DNA from: Eustoma russellianum
Lineage: Eukaryota; Streptophyta; Magnoliopsida; Gentianales; Gentianaceae
Assembly (NCBI GenBank): GCA_036186865.1
Contig: AP025069.1
Location: 8,251,654-8,315,653, forward strand
DNA length: 64,000 nucleotides
Reading direction: 5' to 3'
Shown here piece by piece: positions 45,340 through 57,800 of the stretch. The position numbers were made by a program, and so were the translations under genes. Below the pieces are notes generated by a model. The model searched no databases. It saw only the letters and a list, made by a program, of their open reading frames with translations, and was not told the origin of the DNA. Numbering within the stretch: position 1 is the first letter of the stretch; each line of letters opens with the position of its first letter.

Positions 45340-45878
45340 TGTTGAAGATAGCAAGAATGCAGGCACTAAGAAAGAAGCTTCAACATATGAGAAAGAGGCA
45401 TCACCAAATTGATCAAGTGACTGTGTTTGTCAAGGAGAGCATTTGGTCTATGTAGCATGGATCAATTAAGAGCCATTAGACCATGGATAGAATAAAGGGC
45501 AATTGAGGTAGTTAGGAGTTGTTTGAGAAGAAGCCAAAAGAGGAAGAAGGTTGAAGAAGCGCGTCAGGTGAAGAGGAAGGAAGATTTAGCGCGGGAGATG
45601 TTTAGAACATCTGAAGTTACAAGAATACACTTAGTTAAATGAATTGTGTAGCTTTCACTTCAAGGCATAATTGTAGATGTAGTCATTTTCTTCCTCCTTG
45701 CTCCCTTGATCGTTTGTATAACAGAGGAAAAGCACTCTTGTATTAAAATGAATTGTGGCAGACAGTTAATCCCAATGTGCCAATACAACAACCGTTTCTT
45801 TCTCTTCCATTTTGTTCGATTAATCTCTCATGGTTTTTGTTGCTGTGTTGTGTGTGTAATTTGGTTGATATTTTGACA
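45340..45878 (+). repeat. 3' LTR of element G
   Basis: 539 bp starting TGTTGAAGATAGC after the purine tract GAGGGGAGA and ending TATTTTGACA. Confidence 0.9.
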
Positions 45879-47630
45879 AACCACCATTATCCGTTGATTA
45901 ATATGAATGACAACTCTAATATATGAAAAACATAAATTTCTAAATCTCGATGTGACACCACATGAAAGTAATAATTTTTTAGGATCTAGAACCATATGTC
46001 TCCACGTATACAATCATTTCACAATAACTAAAAGATGATGTTTAGCAAAAGTGTACCTTTTTCTATGATTTGATGAGCAGAATTGACTTTGATGTAGACA
46101 ACCCTTAATCTTGAATGAAAGTTTCTCTCCAGTAACTCTTCCTATGATGTTTACTTTGATGGATAAGTAAAGACAATGGTAAGGGTGAAGAGAGGACATT
46201 CATCCATATTTTATAGGTAACCAAAAGGCATGTCCATCATAAACTTGGGAAGAGCACCCCATAATAAATCGATATGTCACTTTAGTGAATAATTTGTCTT
46301 TTAGACTTAAAAGACATAACCCTTCAATATAACCCTTCACAAATAACCAATTAAGATTTAATTATAAATCATATAACAATTATTCACAAGTGACACAACC
46401 TCACACTGTTTTCTAGCTTTTCTTCTGCAATTCTGTAAGTTCTTTTGTATGTATGTCTTCTATTTAGTTATCGCTTCCTTAGGTTAATTGTATTTTACTT
46501 TAAGTTTTCATTTCGTGTAGTTAATTAAGTTAGTTTAGTTTAGTTCTAGTTTAGTTTGATGACGCCTTAGATGGTTTAGAGTAGTTCAAATTTGCATATT
46601 GGTGATTCAAGTTCCTATATTTATTTCCATCTTTTATTTATGTCATTTATTTCTGTTATTTATTTTTGCTTATTTCGTTGCACATGCTTTTTGGTTTATT
46701 TCTTCTTTCCTTTAGGTGTCCCACTTCCTTAGGTTAAATTTGCTGTTTTCATTTATCTTTTTCATCTAACGTCTTTGTAGTTTAGTTATATTCTTTTCAT
46801 TTATTTAACGTTTCAATAGTTATTAAAACCAACATGAATATTCAGTTTTTGTGTTCTCCTTGCCTACACACAATCACACTTCGATTAACTTAGAGTAATT
46901 CCAAGGTCAAGTGTCAAATAAATGTACTTTTTCCCTAAAAGAAAATCACCAAATACCACAGAAAGACGTTGCAAGTAACAACTACTATAATTTGGACCTT
47001 TATGAATTCTCGCATAAGAGAAAGACGGGGAACCTAACATATTCAGAAATTCGGCCAACCTATAAGTAAATTACATAAGCAAGCCACATAATCATATGGT
47101 GTTGCACCCAAGAAAGCTTCAAACAGTTGATGCCGTTTCTTGGACTAGCTTAACCAAATTTACTGGACTAGCTTAAGTTTTTATTCGAATATATGTGGTT
47201 AATGTAATATTTGTCTATGTAGATTCAAACCTTACTTCTCATATCTACCACTTAGTTAGATTAACAAAAGTATTATTTATATTATTTTAAGGACGCACAT
47301 TAGGTATAAAAATAAAAAGCTCACAACTTATGGCTACCATAATGTCTATGATACAAATTGCTAGAAATATAAGCATCTTTAACCAAATCGTGTACACATG
47401 AACTTACCTCATAGACTTCTTGATCTCATCACGAGGAACCATAATCTAAGAAATACCTTAGTATTTCTCAAACTCTTGAACTCATTCATACGATCATGTT
47501 GAACTACGATCCAAACCATTTGTCTAGTTACATCATGTTTATTCAACTCAAGGCATAGATGAAAACCAGGACATTTGATTTTCCGTTGTTATTTTTTTTG
47601 GCGAATGCAAATTTGTATCACCCGAATATC
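45879..47630. other. No recognisable gene; T-rich sequence
   Basis: 1.75 kb without coding signal. The part at 46440-46920 is T-rich with repeated TTAGTTTAG and CTTCCTTAGGTTAA words, reminiscent of the U5/leader of a gypsy LTR, but no ends or primer site can be placed. The last five bases, ATATC, are the target duplication of element H. Confidence 0.5.
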
Positions 47631-48909
47631 TGTTGAAGAAAAATGTGAATACAGTGTAATTGGGCCAAATTGCAAACTGTATGTTGCAATGCGGTTTGAG
47701 CCAATGTTATGATTAGTTTCACTAATTATTAGTGGAAACTAAAGAATCATTGATTATCTACACGATGAGTAGATAATTGTAGGCATTCAAGTCACACGAT
47801 TATGATACCGGGTGAATGAGAAATTAATGCTCAAACCTGAAATGCTAAGGGAATGGACTGGGCTACAGGCTGGACTGTGGGCTGCAGACTGCAGACCGAA
47901 ACCAGTAGCACCTTGTCGGGTCTTAAGAGACTAGGTGGAGTTGTTATCTTCAAACTCGTCAGGTTGTTGAGATAGGATGGCGGTTAAATTTGAAAAAGGT
48001 TGTTCAGATTTATTCACCCGAGCTGACATGAAGTGGTTATAATCTGACGGCTCAGATTGAACAGTTAAGTTGATCTGACGGATGAGAAGCAGACTTAGTG
48101 TAGTTATCTGATCATACGGTTCAGGCCGAGCCGGTATTTGTTCCTACGGCCGAGATTAGAGCGACGGTAACAGCTGACCTCAGAGTTTCCCGATAAATAG
48201 TGGCTGAGAATGTTTTCTGTGAACACACTCAGAAATCACTTCTATTCTCAGCAATCTCTTTCGGCATCTTCATTCCCCGCAAACATTCTGCATTCCAGTA
48301 TACCAAGAAGGTAAGGACACTCTTAAAGGTTCGTGGAGTTCAGCGCTACAGTGCCGCATGTCTGAACTAGTCTCCGTTGTATCCTGGGAGACGGTTGCTC
48401 CTCTGGTTCAGCACAGTGTACCAGAGCAATTACGTCTTAAGGACAGAGTCCTGTACTCACCTCGGATCTCTACTCTGCTGAGTTGAGAAGGTTATTACCA
48501 AGCCGAGCTCTGCTGTGTGCCGAGCTTTGTAGTTCTGCTAAGAACATTCGTTGTTCTGAAGCATCGGTTACTGAGCTCTGCTTTGCGTTGAGCTCTGCTA
48601 TTTGGCTGAGGACATCTGTTGTTTTACAGCTCTGCCGTGCTGGGTTATGCTCGACTGAAGCCGCTGAAAGCATAACTCATTGAGGAGTGCTGAGGTGCCG
48701 AGATCGAAAAGTCGGAGGTCAGCCTAGAACGTAAATTCAATTGCGCTGACTGGACCGATTAGACTTGTCCGATTAGATTGACTTGAGGTCAGGCTGACTG
48801 CACAGAACAGTAGTTCTGAAGTGTTGCTCAGTTCAGGTCGGACCTGACCTCAGCTCGGGTCGGCCATTGTGGTACAGAAATCAATTTGTCTGAAATTATA
48901 TTCCTAACA
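47631..48909 (+). repeat. 5' LTR of element H
   Basis: TGTTGAAGAAAAATGTGAA to TTCCTAACA. It lacks about 75 bases present in the right LTR near 53700-53773. The TATA position reads GATAAATA (48192-48199). Confidence 0.92.
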
Positions 48910-48979
48910 TTTCTTAAGACATTATTTTATGGTTTGCTTCTGTACTTATTGTTTATTGTTTCTAATTGTAAGAGACTAA

Positions 48980-49893
48980 ATGGAGAACACGAGTTCAAAC
49001 TCAGTTCAAGGTGAAGACGTACATAGCTCTGCTCCTATGGCACCGACTGCTGGGGTGCAGAAGAATGCTCCTGCACAGGGTCCTGCTGTGGCCTAAGTGG
49101 AAAAACCGGAGAACTTCCGTGGGAGCTTCTTTAAACGTTGGTAGCAGAAGATGCTATTCTTCCTGACTGCTGTGGGACTGGCTTCGTTTCTGACCGAGGA
49201 CCCACCTGTGGGGGGTTCAGAGGATGACCAGACCCATTTTACGGACTATAAACTCTCTGTTGAGGCCTGGAAATTCAACAATTATGTTTGTTTGAGCCAT
49301 ATTTTGGGATGCTTGGACAACTCTTTACACGGCTTATACTGCACGTACAAAACCGTAAAGGGTATGTGGCAGGCATTGGAAAAGAAATACCGTATGGAAG
49401 ATGCCGGCACTAAAATGTTTATTATTGGCAAATTCCTGGATTTCAAGATGTCTTACTCTCGCACTGTTCCCGAGTTGAGAAACTTCAGACGTTAGTAGCC
49501 GAGATGGAAGAGGAGGGCATAATGCTCAGTGAATCTTTCGTGGTGGCTGCGATGATTGAGAAGCTACCTCTTTCGTGGAGGGAATTCAGAAGCTATCTCA
49601 AACACAAGCAAAAGGAGATGTCATTGGAAGATCTGATTGTACGACTCAGCATAGAGGAAGACAATCGCAGATCTAAACGAAAGCTACAGACAAGTGTTGG
49701 TCAGGCCAAGGCCCATGTTGCAGAGGCCAAGAAAAACAAAGGCCAGCTCGGGGTGAACAAGAAAGGCAAACAAATCGCCAAGAAGTTCACTGGAAATGCT
49801 AAAACTGTGGCATACAGGGGCATGTCAGCAATGAGTGCAGAAAGCCTAAGAAGAAGCAGACCAAGGCAAAAGCGAGCATCGTCGATGCCATAA
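48980..49893 (+). pseudogene. Element H gag (UBN2 type)
   Basis: ATG at 48980, 70 bases past the LTR. A TAA at 49094-49096 and a TAG at 49142-49144 interrupt NFRGSFFKRW (the TAG replaces Trp or Gln). The UBN2 domain continues at 49151-49495 (LGCLDNSLHGLY, TVKGMWQALEKKY). 49504-49893 has MIEKLPLSWREFRSYLKHK and a Lys-rich tail. The zinc knuckle is out of frame (NCGIQGHVSNEC-like words near 49800-49840). Gag is the particle protein. Two stops and two frame changes disable it. Confidence 0.88.
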
Positions 49894-51524
49894 ATGATCT
49901 AAACTCTGTGCAGTGGTCTCAGAGTGCAATGCTGTGGGAAACATACGCGAATGTTGGCTGGATACTGGCACCACTAGATATGTTTTCTCGAGCAGAGAGA
50001 TGTTCTCAGAATATAAGTCTTGGAACAATGATCAACTATACATGGGGAACTCGACCTCTTCAAAGATTGAAGGCGAGGGTAAGGTTGTTCTGAAGCCAAC
50101 CTCGGGGGAACATTTGAGTCTGCAGAATGTGCTGCACGTCCCGACATCCGGAAGAATTTAGTATCTAGATCTCTTCTAGTTATGCATGGTTTTAGACTAG
50201 TGTTAGAGTCCAATAAAGTCATTCTTTCGAAATATGGCATGTATTTGGGGAAGTGGTACTTGTCGGATAGGATGTTTAAATTGAATGTCATCACTATTGT
50301 ACCCAAAAGATATTTGCCCGCAGAGGCTAATAATAATGCTTTCTCTTCTGCTTACATGCTTGAGTCTTCTTGTTTATGGCATTTTCGTTTGGGACATGTT
50401 AATTATAAGTCAATACAACGAATGGTTAATCTTAACTTGTTGCCCAAATTAAATTTTGATAATAAAAAATGCCAAACATGTGTTGAAGCGAAGTTGGCAA
50501 AAGCGCCATTTCATTCAATTGAAAGGAACACTGAACCTTTTGATTTAATTCATGCCGATGTGTGTGATTTAAAGATTGTGCAAACGAGAAGTGGTAAAAA
50601 GTTTTTTGTAACTTTTATCGATGATTGCACACGATACTGTTACGTCTACTTGCTAAGTAGCAAAGACGAGGCCCTTGATGCTTTTAAGGACTATAAAAAT
50701 GAAGTTGAGAATCAACAAAGGAAACGAATTAAAGCAATTCGCAGTGATAGATGTGGCGAACATGATGAACTGTTTAATGAATTCTGCTCCGAACAAGGAA
50801 GTATTCATCAAACGACTGCACCATATACACCTCAACCAAACGGTATTGCGGAACGCAAAAACTGAACTCTAAAAAAGATGATGAATGCTATGTTGATAAG
50901 TTCGGGCTTACCCTAAAACTTGTGGGGGAAGCCATACTCTCAGCTAACGTCATTTTGAATAGGATTCCATCCAAACAGATGGATAAAACCCCGTATGAGC
51001 TGTGGAAAAGTTACAGGCCTAGCTACAAATACTTGAAAGTGTGGGGGTGTCTGGCTAAGGTTGTTGTACCTAAACAAAGACAAGTTAAAATTGGGCCTAA
51101 AATGGTTGATTGCTTATTCATCGGATATGCAACAAATAGTAGTGCATATCGGTTCTTGGTGCACAAATTAGATGTTTCTGAAATACATGAAAACGTAGTC
51201 ATTGAGTCAAGGAACGTAGTGTTCTTCGAGGATGTCTTTCTGAGGAAAGACAAGAAACAAGAAGAAGAAACAAGAGCTGGTAAGCTTGTGCGTGAGGCGA
51301 CTCCTCGAGGAAATGAGGAAATTCGTCAAAGTAAGTGTACCAGAATACCAACTTCGTTTGGATCTGATTTTCTAACCCATATGGTAGAAAATGAGCCAAG
51401 GAATTTTTCCGAGGCTATGTCAACTCCAGAAGCACCGTTCTGGAAAGAGGCAATAAACAGTGAGATAGACTCGATTCTTCAGAATCACACTTGGGAGTTG
51501 GTTGATCTTCCACCAGGAAGTTAA
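49894..51524 (+). pseudogene. Element H protease and integrase
   Basis: Protease: CWLDTGTTRYVF with Asp at 49961-49963; DSGA of copia proteases reads DTGT, a form used by retroviral-type aspartic proteases. The integrase run 50182-50865 has the finger H67, H72, C97, C100 (residues of this frame) and the triad D126 (IHADVCDL), D189 (IRSDRCGE) and E224 (NGIAERKN) with correct D-35-E spacing. A TGA follows at once, and the C-terminal region with YELWKSYRPSYKYLKVWGCL resumes at 50922 and runs through the linker to the RT start (NHTWELVDLPPGS) at 51524. Confidence 0.9.
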
Positions 51525-52951
51525 TCACTCGGGTGCAAGTGGATTTTTAAGAAGAAATTAAAAGAGGATGGGTCTATCGAAAAGTACAAAGCCAGTTTGG
51601 TAGTAAAAGGCTATCGACAAAAGGAAGGCTTTGACTTTTTTGACACCTACTCACCTATAACTAGAATCACGTCTATAAGGGTTCTAGTTGCAATTGCTGC
51701 AGTCTACAATCTGGAAATCCATCAGATGGATGTGAAGACTGCTTTTCTGAATGGTGAGTTGGATGAAGAAATCTATATGGAACAACATGAAGGGTTTGTG
51801 GTTCTAGGACAAGAGTCGAAAATTTTTAGACTCGTTAAATTGTTGTACAGACTTAAGCAAGCACCGAAACAGTGACACTTGAAATTTGATCAAGCTATGC
51901 TAGCTAATGGTTTCAAGATCAATGAGTGTGACAAGAGTGTCTACATTAAGAGCACACAGAATGCATATGTGATAGTATGTCTCTATGTAGACGACATGCT
52001 AATCATGGGGAGTACTCGGGACATAATCTTAAACACAAAGAAAATGTTGATGAGAAACTTCGATATGAAGGATATGGGAGTTGCCAATGTTATTCTAGGA
52101 ATTAAAATTTCTAGGATAACCGAGGGGACTCATACTGTCACAAACGCAATATATTGAGTCTGTTCTAAAACGGTTCAATACGGTTGATATGAAACCAGCA
52201 AAGACTCCACTCGACTTAAGTATACACTTAAGGAAGAACCGATGCGAGCCAGTAGCTCAATTGAAGTACTCGCAAGTAATCAGAAATCTAATGTACATAA
52301 CAAACTGTACAAGGCCAGACTTAACATGCTCAGTAAACAAATTGAGCAGGTTTATAAGGAATCCAAGCGATGAACATTGGAATGCTCTGAATAGAGTAAT
52401 GAGATACTTAAAGTATACAATGAATCTTGGATTACATTACTCAAGATATCCAGCAGTATTGGAAGGCTATTGTGATGTTAACTGAATATCTGATAGTAAA
52501 GATTCTAAGTCGACCAGTGGATATTTATCCGCGGTTGGTGGATGTGTTGTTTTGTGAAAATCCACGAAGCAAACGTGCATAGCTCGTTCCACAATGGAAG
52601 CGGAGTTTATAGCACTTGATAAAGCTGGGGAAAGAAGCTGAATGGCTTCAGAATTTCCTAGAAGATGTGCCGTGCTGGCCTAAGCCAATCGCTCCTATTA
52701 GTATACACTGTGATAGCCAGTCGGCTATAAGACGAGCACAAAGCAGCAGCTTCTACAATTATAAGTCACGACATATACGTCGGAGACATAGTACCATTAA
52801 GCAATTGATCTCTAATGGCGTGATTTCCATTGATTACATAAAATCAGAGGAGAATCTTGCGGATCCGCTTACAAAAGGCTTGCCTAAAGATCGGATGTCA
52901 ATTTTGACCAACGGAATGGGACAAAAACCTATAATGCATGACTCTTTGTAA
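51525..52951 (+). pseudogene. Element H reverse transcriptase and RNase H
   Basis: A TAA precedes GCKWIFKKKLKEDGSIEKYK. 51597-51875 has FSPIT-type DTYSPITRITSIR and the first Asp in HQMDVKTAFLNGEL, and a TGA replaces Trp in APKQWH at 51876. 51879-52157 has YVDD at 51984-51995. The frame shifts near 52140. RNase H follows as YCDVN then stop, DSKDSKSTSGYL, STMEAEFIAL (about 52591) and HCDSQSAIRRAQSS, ending LADPLTKGLPKDRM at 52951. Catalytic residues are all recognisable. Confidence 0.9.
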
Positions 52952-53497
52952 CGGTAACCCAACCTTGTTGACTGGAGATCCCAGAATCCTGGTTCAATGG
53001 GACAACTATGTTATGAAGATCAGTAAGCACTTACCCATTCTGTCAAATAAAAGTGTTGTCTGCAGAGGAATGAGGATAAGCTAAGGCTTTTAATGGTTCC
53101 TATATCTTGATGTGTTCAAGTGGGGTATGGCAGGATACTCCTGATAGGAAACACCTATGTAAGTGTGAAGTGAGGCCGCTTCTATGGAGACTTTGTAAGA
53201 CCAAAGTTTTCTAGCACACTTTTTGAAACCAGACGGTTCATGGTCAAAATTAACGCAATCATGAGAACCAAAAAAGTGTTAAAGGAAATGTTGTGTGAGT
53301 ACTGTTGTCTAGGTTCACACTAAAGGCCAGTTAGGTCAAGACATTAAGTTCACTAATTAGCCGAGTGGATCCGACAGTATTTCACTAAGAAAGGTTCAAA
53401 GCCAAAAGCTACCTTGTCTGATGCAACATTTTCTTGTCTAACTTCTAGGTAGAGTCTGCATAAACTCTCTGCATTAAATCTCATTCATGTAGGGGAT
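52952..53497 (+). other. 3' non-coding region and polypurine tract of element H
   Basis: About 545 bases between the RNase H end and the 3' LTR, without coding frames. It ends in AGGGGAT, which serves as the polypurine tract. Confidence 0.7.
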
Positions 53498-54825
53498 TGT
53501 TGGAGAAAAATGTGAATATAGTGTAATTGGGCCAAATTGCAAACTATATGTTGCAATATGCGTTGAGCCAATGTTATGATTAGTTTCACTAGTGATTAGT
53601 GGAAACTAAAGTATCCTTGATTACCTACACGATGAGTAGATAATTGTAGGCATTCGAGTCACTCGATTATAATACCGAGTGAATGAGAAATTAATGGTCA
53701 AAGTAAAAGGAAAGTAAGCGCAGCTCGGCCCGAACCTGGGAGTGGGCCTAGATAGCGGACCGAGCTGCCAACCTGAAATGCTTAAGGAATGGACTGGGCT
53801 ATAGGCCGGACTGCGGGCTGTAGACTGCAGGCCAAAACCAGTAGCACCATGTCGGGTCTTTACAGCCCTGGTGGAGTTGTTATCTTCAAACTAGTCAGGT
53901 AGTTGAGATAGGATGGCGGTTAAATTTGAAAAAGGTTGTTCAGATTTGTTCGACCGAGCTGACCTGAAGTGGTTATAATCTGACGGCTCAGATTGAACAG
54001 TTAATTTGATCTAACAGCTGAGAAGCAGACCTGGTGCGGTTATCTGATCATAGGGTTCAGTCCGAGCCGGTATTTGTTCCTACGACCGAGATTAGAGCGA
54101 CTGTAACAGCTGACCTCAGAGTTTCCCTATAAATAGTGGCCGAAGCTATTCTCTGTGAACAAGCTCAGAAATCACTTCTATTCTCAGCAATCTCTTTCAG
54201 CATGTTCATTCCTCCCAAACATTATGCATTCCAATATACCAAGAAGGTAAGGACACTCTTAAAGGTTTGTGGAGTTCAGCGCTGCAGTGCCACACGTCTG
54301 AACTAGTCTCCGTTGTATCCTGGGAGATGGTTGCTCCTCTGGTTGGCACAGTGTACCGGAGGAATAACGTCCTAAGGACAGAGTCCTGGACTCACCTCGG
54401 ATCTCTGCTCTGCTGAGTTGAGAAGGTTATTACCAAGCCGAGATCTGCGGTTCTGCTAAGAATATTCGTTAATCTGAAGCATCGGTTGCTGAGCTCTGCT
54501 TTGTGTTAGCTCTGGTGTTTAGCTGAGGACATCCGTTGTTCTACAGCTCTGCTGTGCTGGGTTCTGCTCGCTGAAGCAGCTGAAAGCACAACTCATTGAG
54601 AAGTGCTGAGGTGCCGAGATCGGCAAATCGGAGGTCAGCCCAGAACGTAAATTCAATTGCGCTGACTGGGCTTATTAGACTTGTCCGATTAGATTGACTT
54701 GATGTCAGGCTGACTGCACAGAACAGTAGTTCTGAAGTGTTGCTCAGTTCAGGTCAGACCTCACCTCGGCTCGGGTCGGCCATTGTGGTACAGAAATCAA
54801 TTTGTCCAGAATTATATTCCCAACA
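53498..54825 (+). repeat. 3' LTR of element H
   Basis: 1,328 bp, TGTTGGAGAAAAATG to TTCCCAACA, followed by ATATC. Confidence 0.92.
54128..54135 (+). promoter_or_regulatory. TATA box in the 3' LTR of element H
   Basis: TATAAATA within CCCTATAAATAGTGG, a plant TATA context, in the expected U3 region. The 5' LTR has GATAAATA at the same place, so the promoter copy that would drive the element is altered. Confidence 0.55.
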
Positions 54826-54830
54826 ATATC

Positions 54831-57800
54831 AAGACATCAAAAGAATGTATCCAATACAATAATCCTATCGATCAACGTACGCAATTGAGTAATATAAGCT
54901 ATTTCAAACAATAGAAGCATCGTCTTCCGTTATTTTCTGTTGATGCATGCAACTTGTGTAGCGTCCCCTTAGTTCTCCAAGTTTGCGGTGATATAGCAGA
55001 TAAAATGGAAGTTGTGATCCATAAAATGGATATTACAACATTGTTTGCAACTTTTTGCCATCAATTCAGAAGTTAGTGAGGTAGTAATTCTGTTGCTTAG
55101 GTAAACATGTAAATGACAATAAGATCCATTTAGCTCTGCGGTTCTTATTGTAGTGCCCCATCTAGGATTACGTCTGCGGAACAGTTCATCCGTTGTAATC
55201 TGCTATGAGAAGTACAAAGCATCGATACCATTCATAAACACATCTCATATGAAACATAAATCGGTATAACAAAAACATAAAAACTTAAACATAAAAGGTT
55301 CAACATACAACATCATTCGGAATAGCATACATAATATTCCAACAACTCCAAGAGTCCATAAAACAAAACAACAATCACAAGGTAGAGTCATCATCCTGAG
55401 GCCTATATCGCATGCTCACTTGTCATCTTCTCTCGGCTCGTTTTCGATGTACTCGACCTCAAAAGTCATGTCCTCTACAAAGTTTATATAAAAACGACGA
55501 TTAGACGATAAATAAATCACCTAGCAAGTCCAAACTTTGGATCCGCCATACCAGATCATGCAAGATGAGACATGATAGTAAAAACATAAGTAAGAACATT
55601 AATAAGTTTCCATGTCTCAATTATGGAATTATCATCACATACATCGTATATATATATATATAACAGCAAATAAATCAACAAGATATTCATCACATCATCA
55701 CATACGGGAAAAAAATCTATTCTACCTATTCCCATAAAAGTTAACCAGAACATGTTCATTCCTAGCTTATGAATTTATGTCTTATTCTAGTCGTCCAGGT
55801 TCCATACTTCCTTAATTGTCCCTCCTAGCATGATCATCATCTTATTTACTACGCGTAAGGTTAACATTTTTCTTTTCTTGAATTTAAAAGTCTTCTTTAG
55901 TTATAACATAAAACTTCATAAAACATGATCTTAAAATGCATGATGTGAACTTTCTTTAACGTGCAAAAGATGACATGACATATGATTGCCATCTGCACGT
56001 AAGAACGATATCAATGACATATGAAATAATCTCCCAAATAGTCATAAGTAAAAATATAACTTCCTTTGGTCCAACCAAGATATTATGCCATATGTACATA
56101 TCACTAACGGTGACGTAAAGCCCGAGATCTCTTAGATCTAATCCAAGTGCTACACTCGGCTTATAAACATGAACATATCAAAAACATAACTTATGCCCAT
56201 GACACCAACCACCCCGGTCTTGGTGTCATGCCGTCCGCCAATATGTCGTACACGACGTAATCATGACATAGAGAACATAATATGTCTTGGAATTATCCGT
56301 TTCGCTGATAAATTTGTTACGTAGCCTTAACTTTTGTTTAAAAACATGATTTTCATAACATGACATCAAAAATGCAGTCTTTATTTCAAACCATCATACT
56401 TGATGTGAATGTAACTTTTCTTAATTTGTAAACTTGAAAACATCAATTTTTCTATAAAAACATAGAATGTGATGCAAAACTCTTTAATCATGGGCTCATT
56501 TGTTTGTTAAATGTCTGTTTAGTCCCTTTTGACATATTAAATTTATGCTTAGCAAATTTCATAATTTATTTCCTCGAATATGTCAAATACGTCATAAAAT
56601 CTCTATTTTGCCCTTATTGCTTTGGCCTTTCGACCAATACCCGAAAATAGCCTTATTTGGGCCAATTTCACATTTATCCATTTCTTGAAATCCACCTTGC
56701 ATCTTCATCCTAAAATCATAGCAAAATCATTAACAATATCAAAAAAAATCAAAAACTTATCATAAAACATAACCTGAGGCATAACATATCACTATGGTAA
56801 CAAGACTATAATTTTCACACAACACACATAATTCACTTATCATGTAAATGAAGTGTAAATGAAACAAGGGAGGTGTGTCACACCTCACCCTAAAGCCGTG
56901 GGGTAGTGGGTGTACTACACCCTTCACAAGCTTCAATTTTCAATTTTTTTCTCCTTACTTGTCTTATGACTTATTATACTCACTTTGTATCATGAAAATG
57001 ATGATGTTTATACAGTTCAAACATAGGGAGAAAGTGTCATAACTTGTGATAATTGATCTAACCCAAACATGCTCTCTTATACACCAAAACTACATATTTG
57101 AAAAGTAGTAAACAAAGAAAACACATAGGATAAAAGAGAGCATAAAAACTTACCTTCTTTGGCCTTCAAATGCAAGATTACACATCTTAAAATAAGTGAA
57201 GAATCTTGCTCAAATGGCCGGCCAAAAACAGTCCCATTTTGTATAAGTTTGACATATATAGCTAAAAGAAAGGAGATGATTATCTTACACTCAAAATAGT
57301 GTTCAGAAACTAAACTTTAAAATGATATGTTATTTCAAAGGTAGTCAAATTCATGAGTAATCATTTAAAATGGTAAGTGAACATGACAATAAAAATAAGA
57401 TAATCATCTCATAGTAAATTCATTAAAAAGAGAGCAAAAGAGCCTACTTTACACATTTTTTTGCTAAAAATCAACACTTTGTTCAAGTAGTGCACATGAA
57501 TGATCATATGCGGCTGAAATCTAAGGTTGTTTTCATATAGACAGTCATTTTGATTATGTTTAAAGTCTCACATCATAAATTAAACGTAAAACACAAAGTG
57601 TGACATCAACTACACAACAAACATAAATTTTATGACATAATACTAAGACAGTGGTTTGAAATTACTCTTGAATCCTATTTTTAACTGAGCATATTTTCAT
57701 AGTTTTCAAAACAACATGGATGATCTATGTGAAGGACTTGCCTTATGAGCCTGAGTTTGAGCTTGTTCTTGGACTAAACTTGAAGATGTCAACCTCCTTT

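Larger units (their letters stand above)
40882..45878 (+). mobile_element. Copia retrotransposon G, internally deleted
   Basis: Two LTRs of 539 bp each and an intact primer site. The body is short (about 5.0 kb in total) because most of the integrase core and part of the RT to RNase H connection are deleted. The flanking pentamers AAAAC and AACCA do not match, so no target duplication is evident. Confidence 0.88.
47631..54825 (+). mobile_element. Copia retrotransposon H, long-LTR lineage, inactive
   Basis: A 7,195-bp element with perfect ATATC duplications at 47626-47630 and 54826-54830 and LTRs of 1,279 and 1,328 bp. Gene content is UBN2-type gag, protease, integrase, RT and RNase H, then about 545 bp of 3' non-coding sequence and the purine run AGGGGAT. 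It is distinct from A-D, F, G and I in LTR, gag and pol motifs. Many stops are of the TGG-to-TGA/TAG kind. Confidence 0.93.

Noticed and set aside
48470..48683. Complementary ORFs of 66-67 residues in the H LTR
   Set aside because: They lie wholly within the LTR, are disrupted in the second LTR and have no motif.
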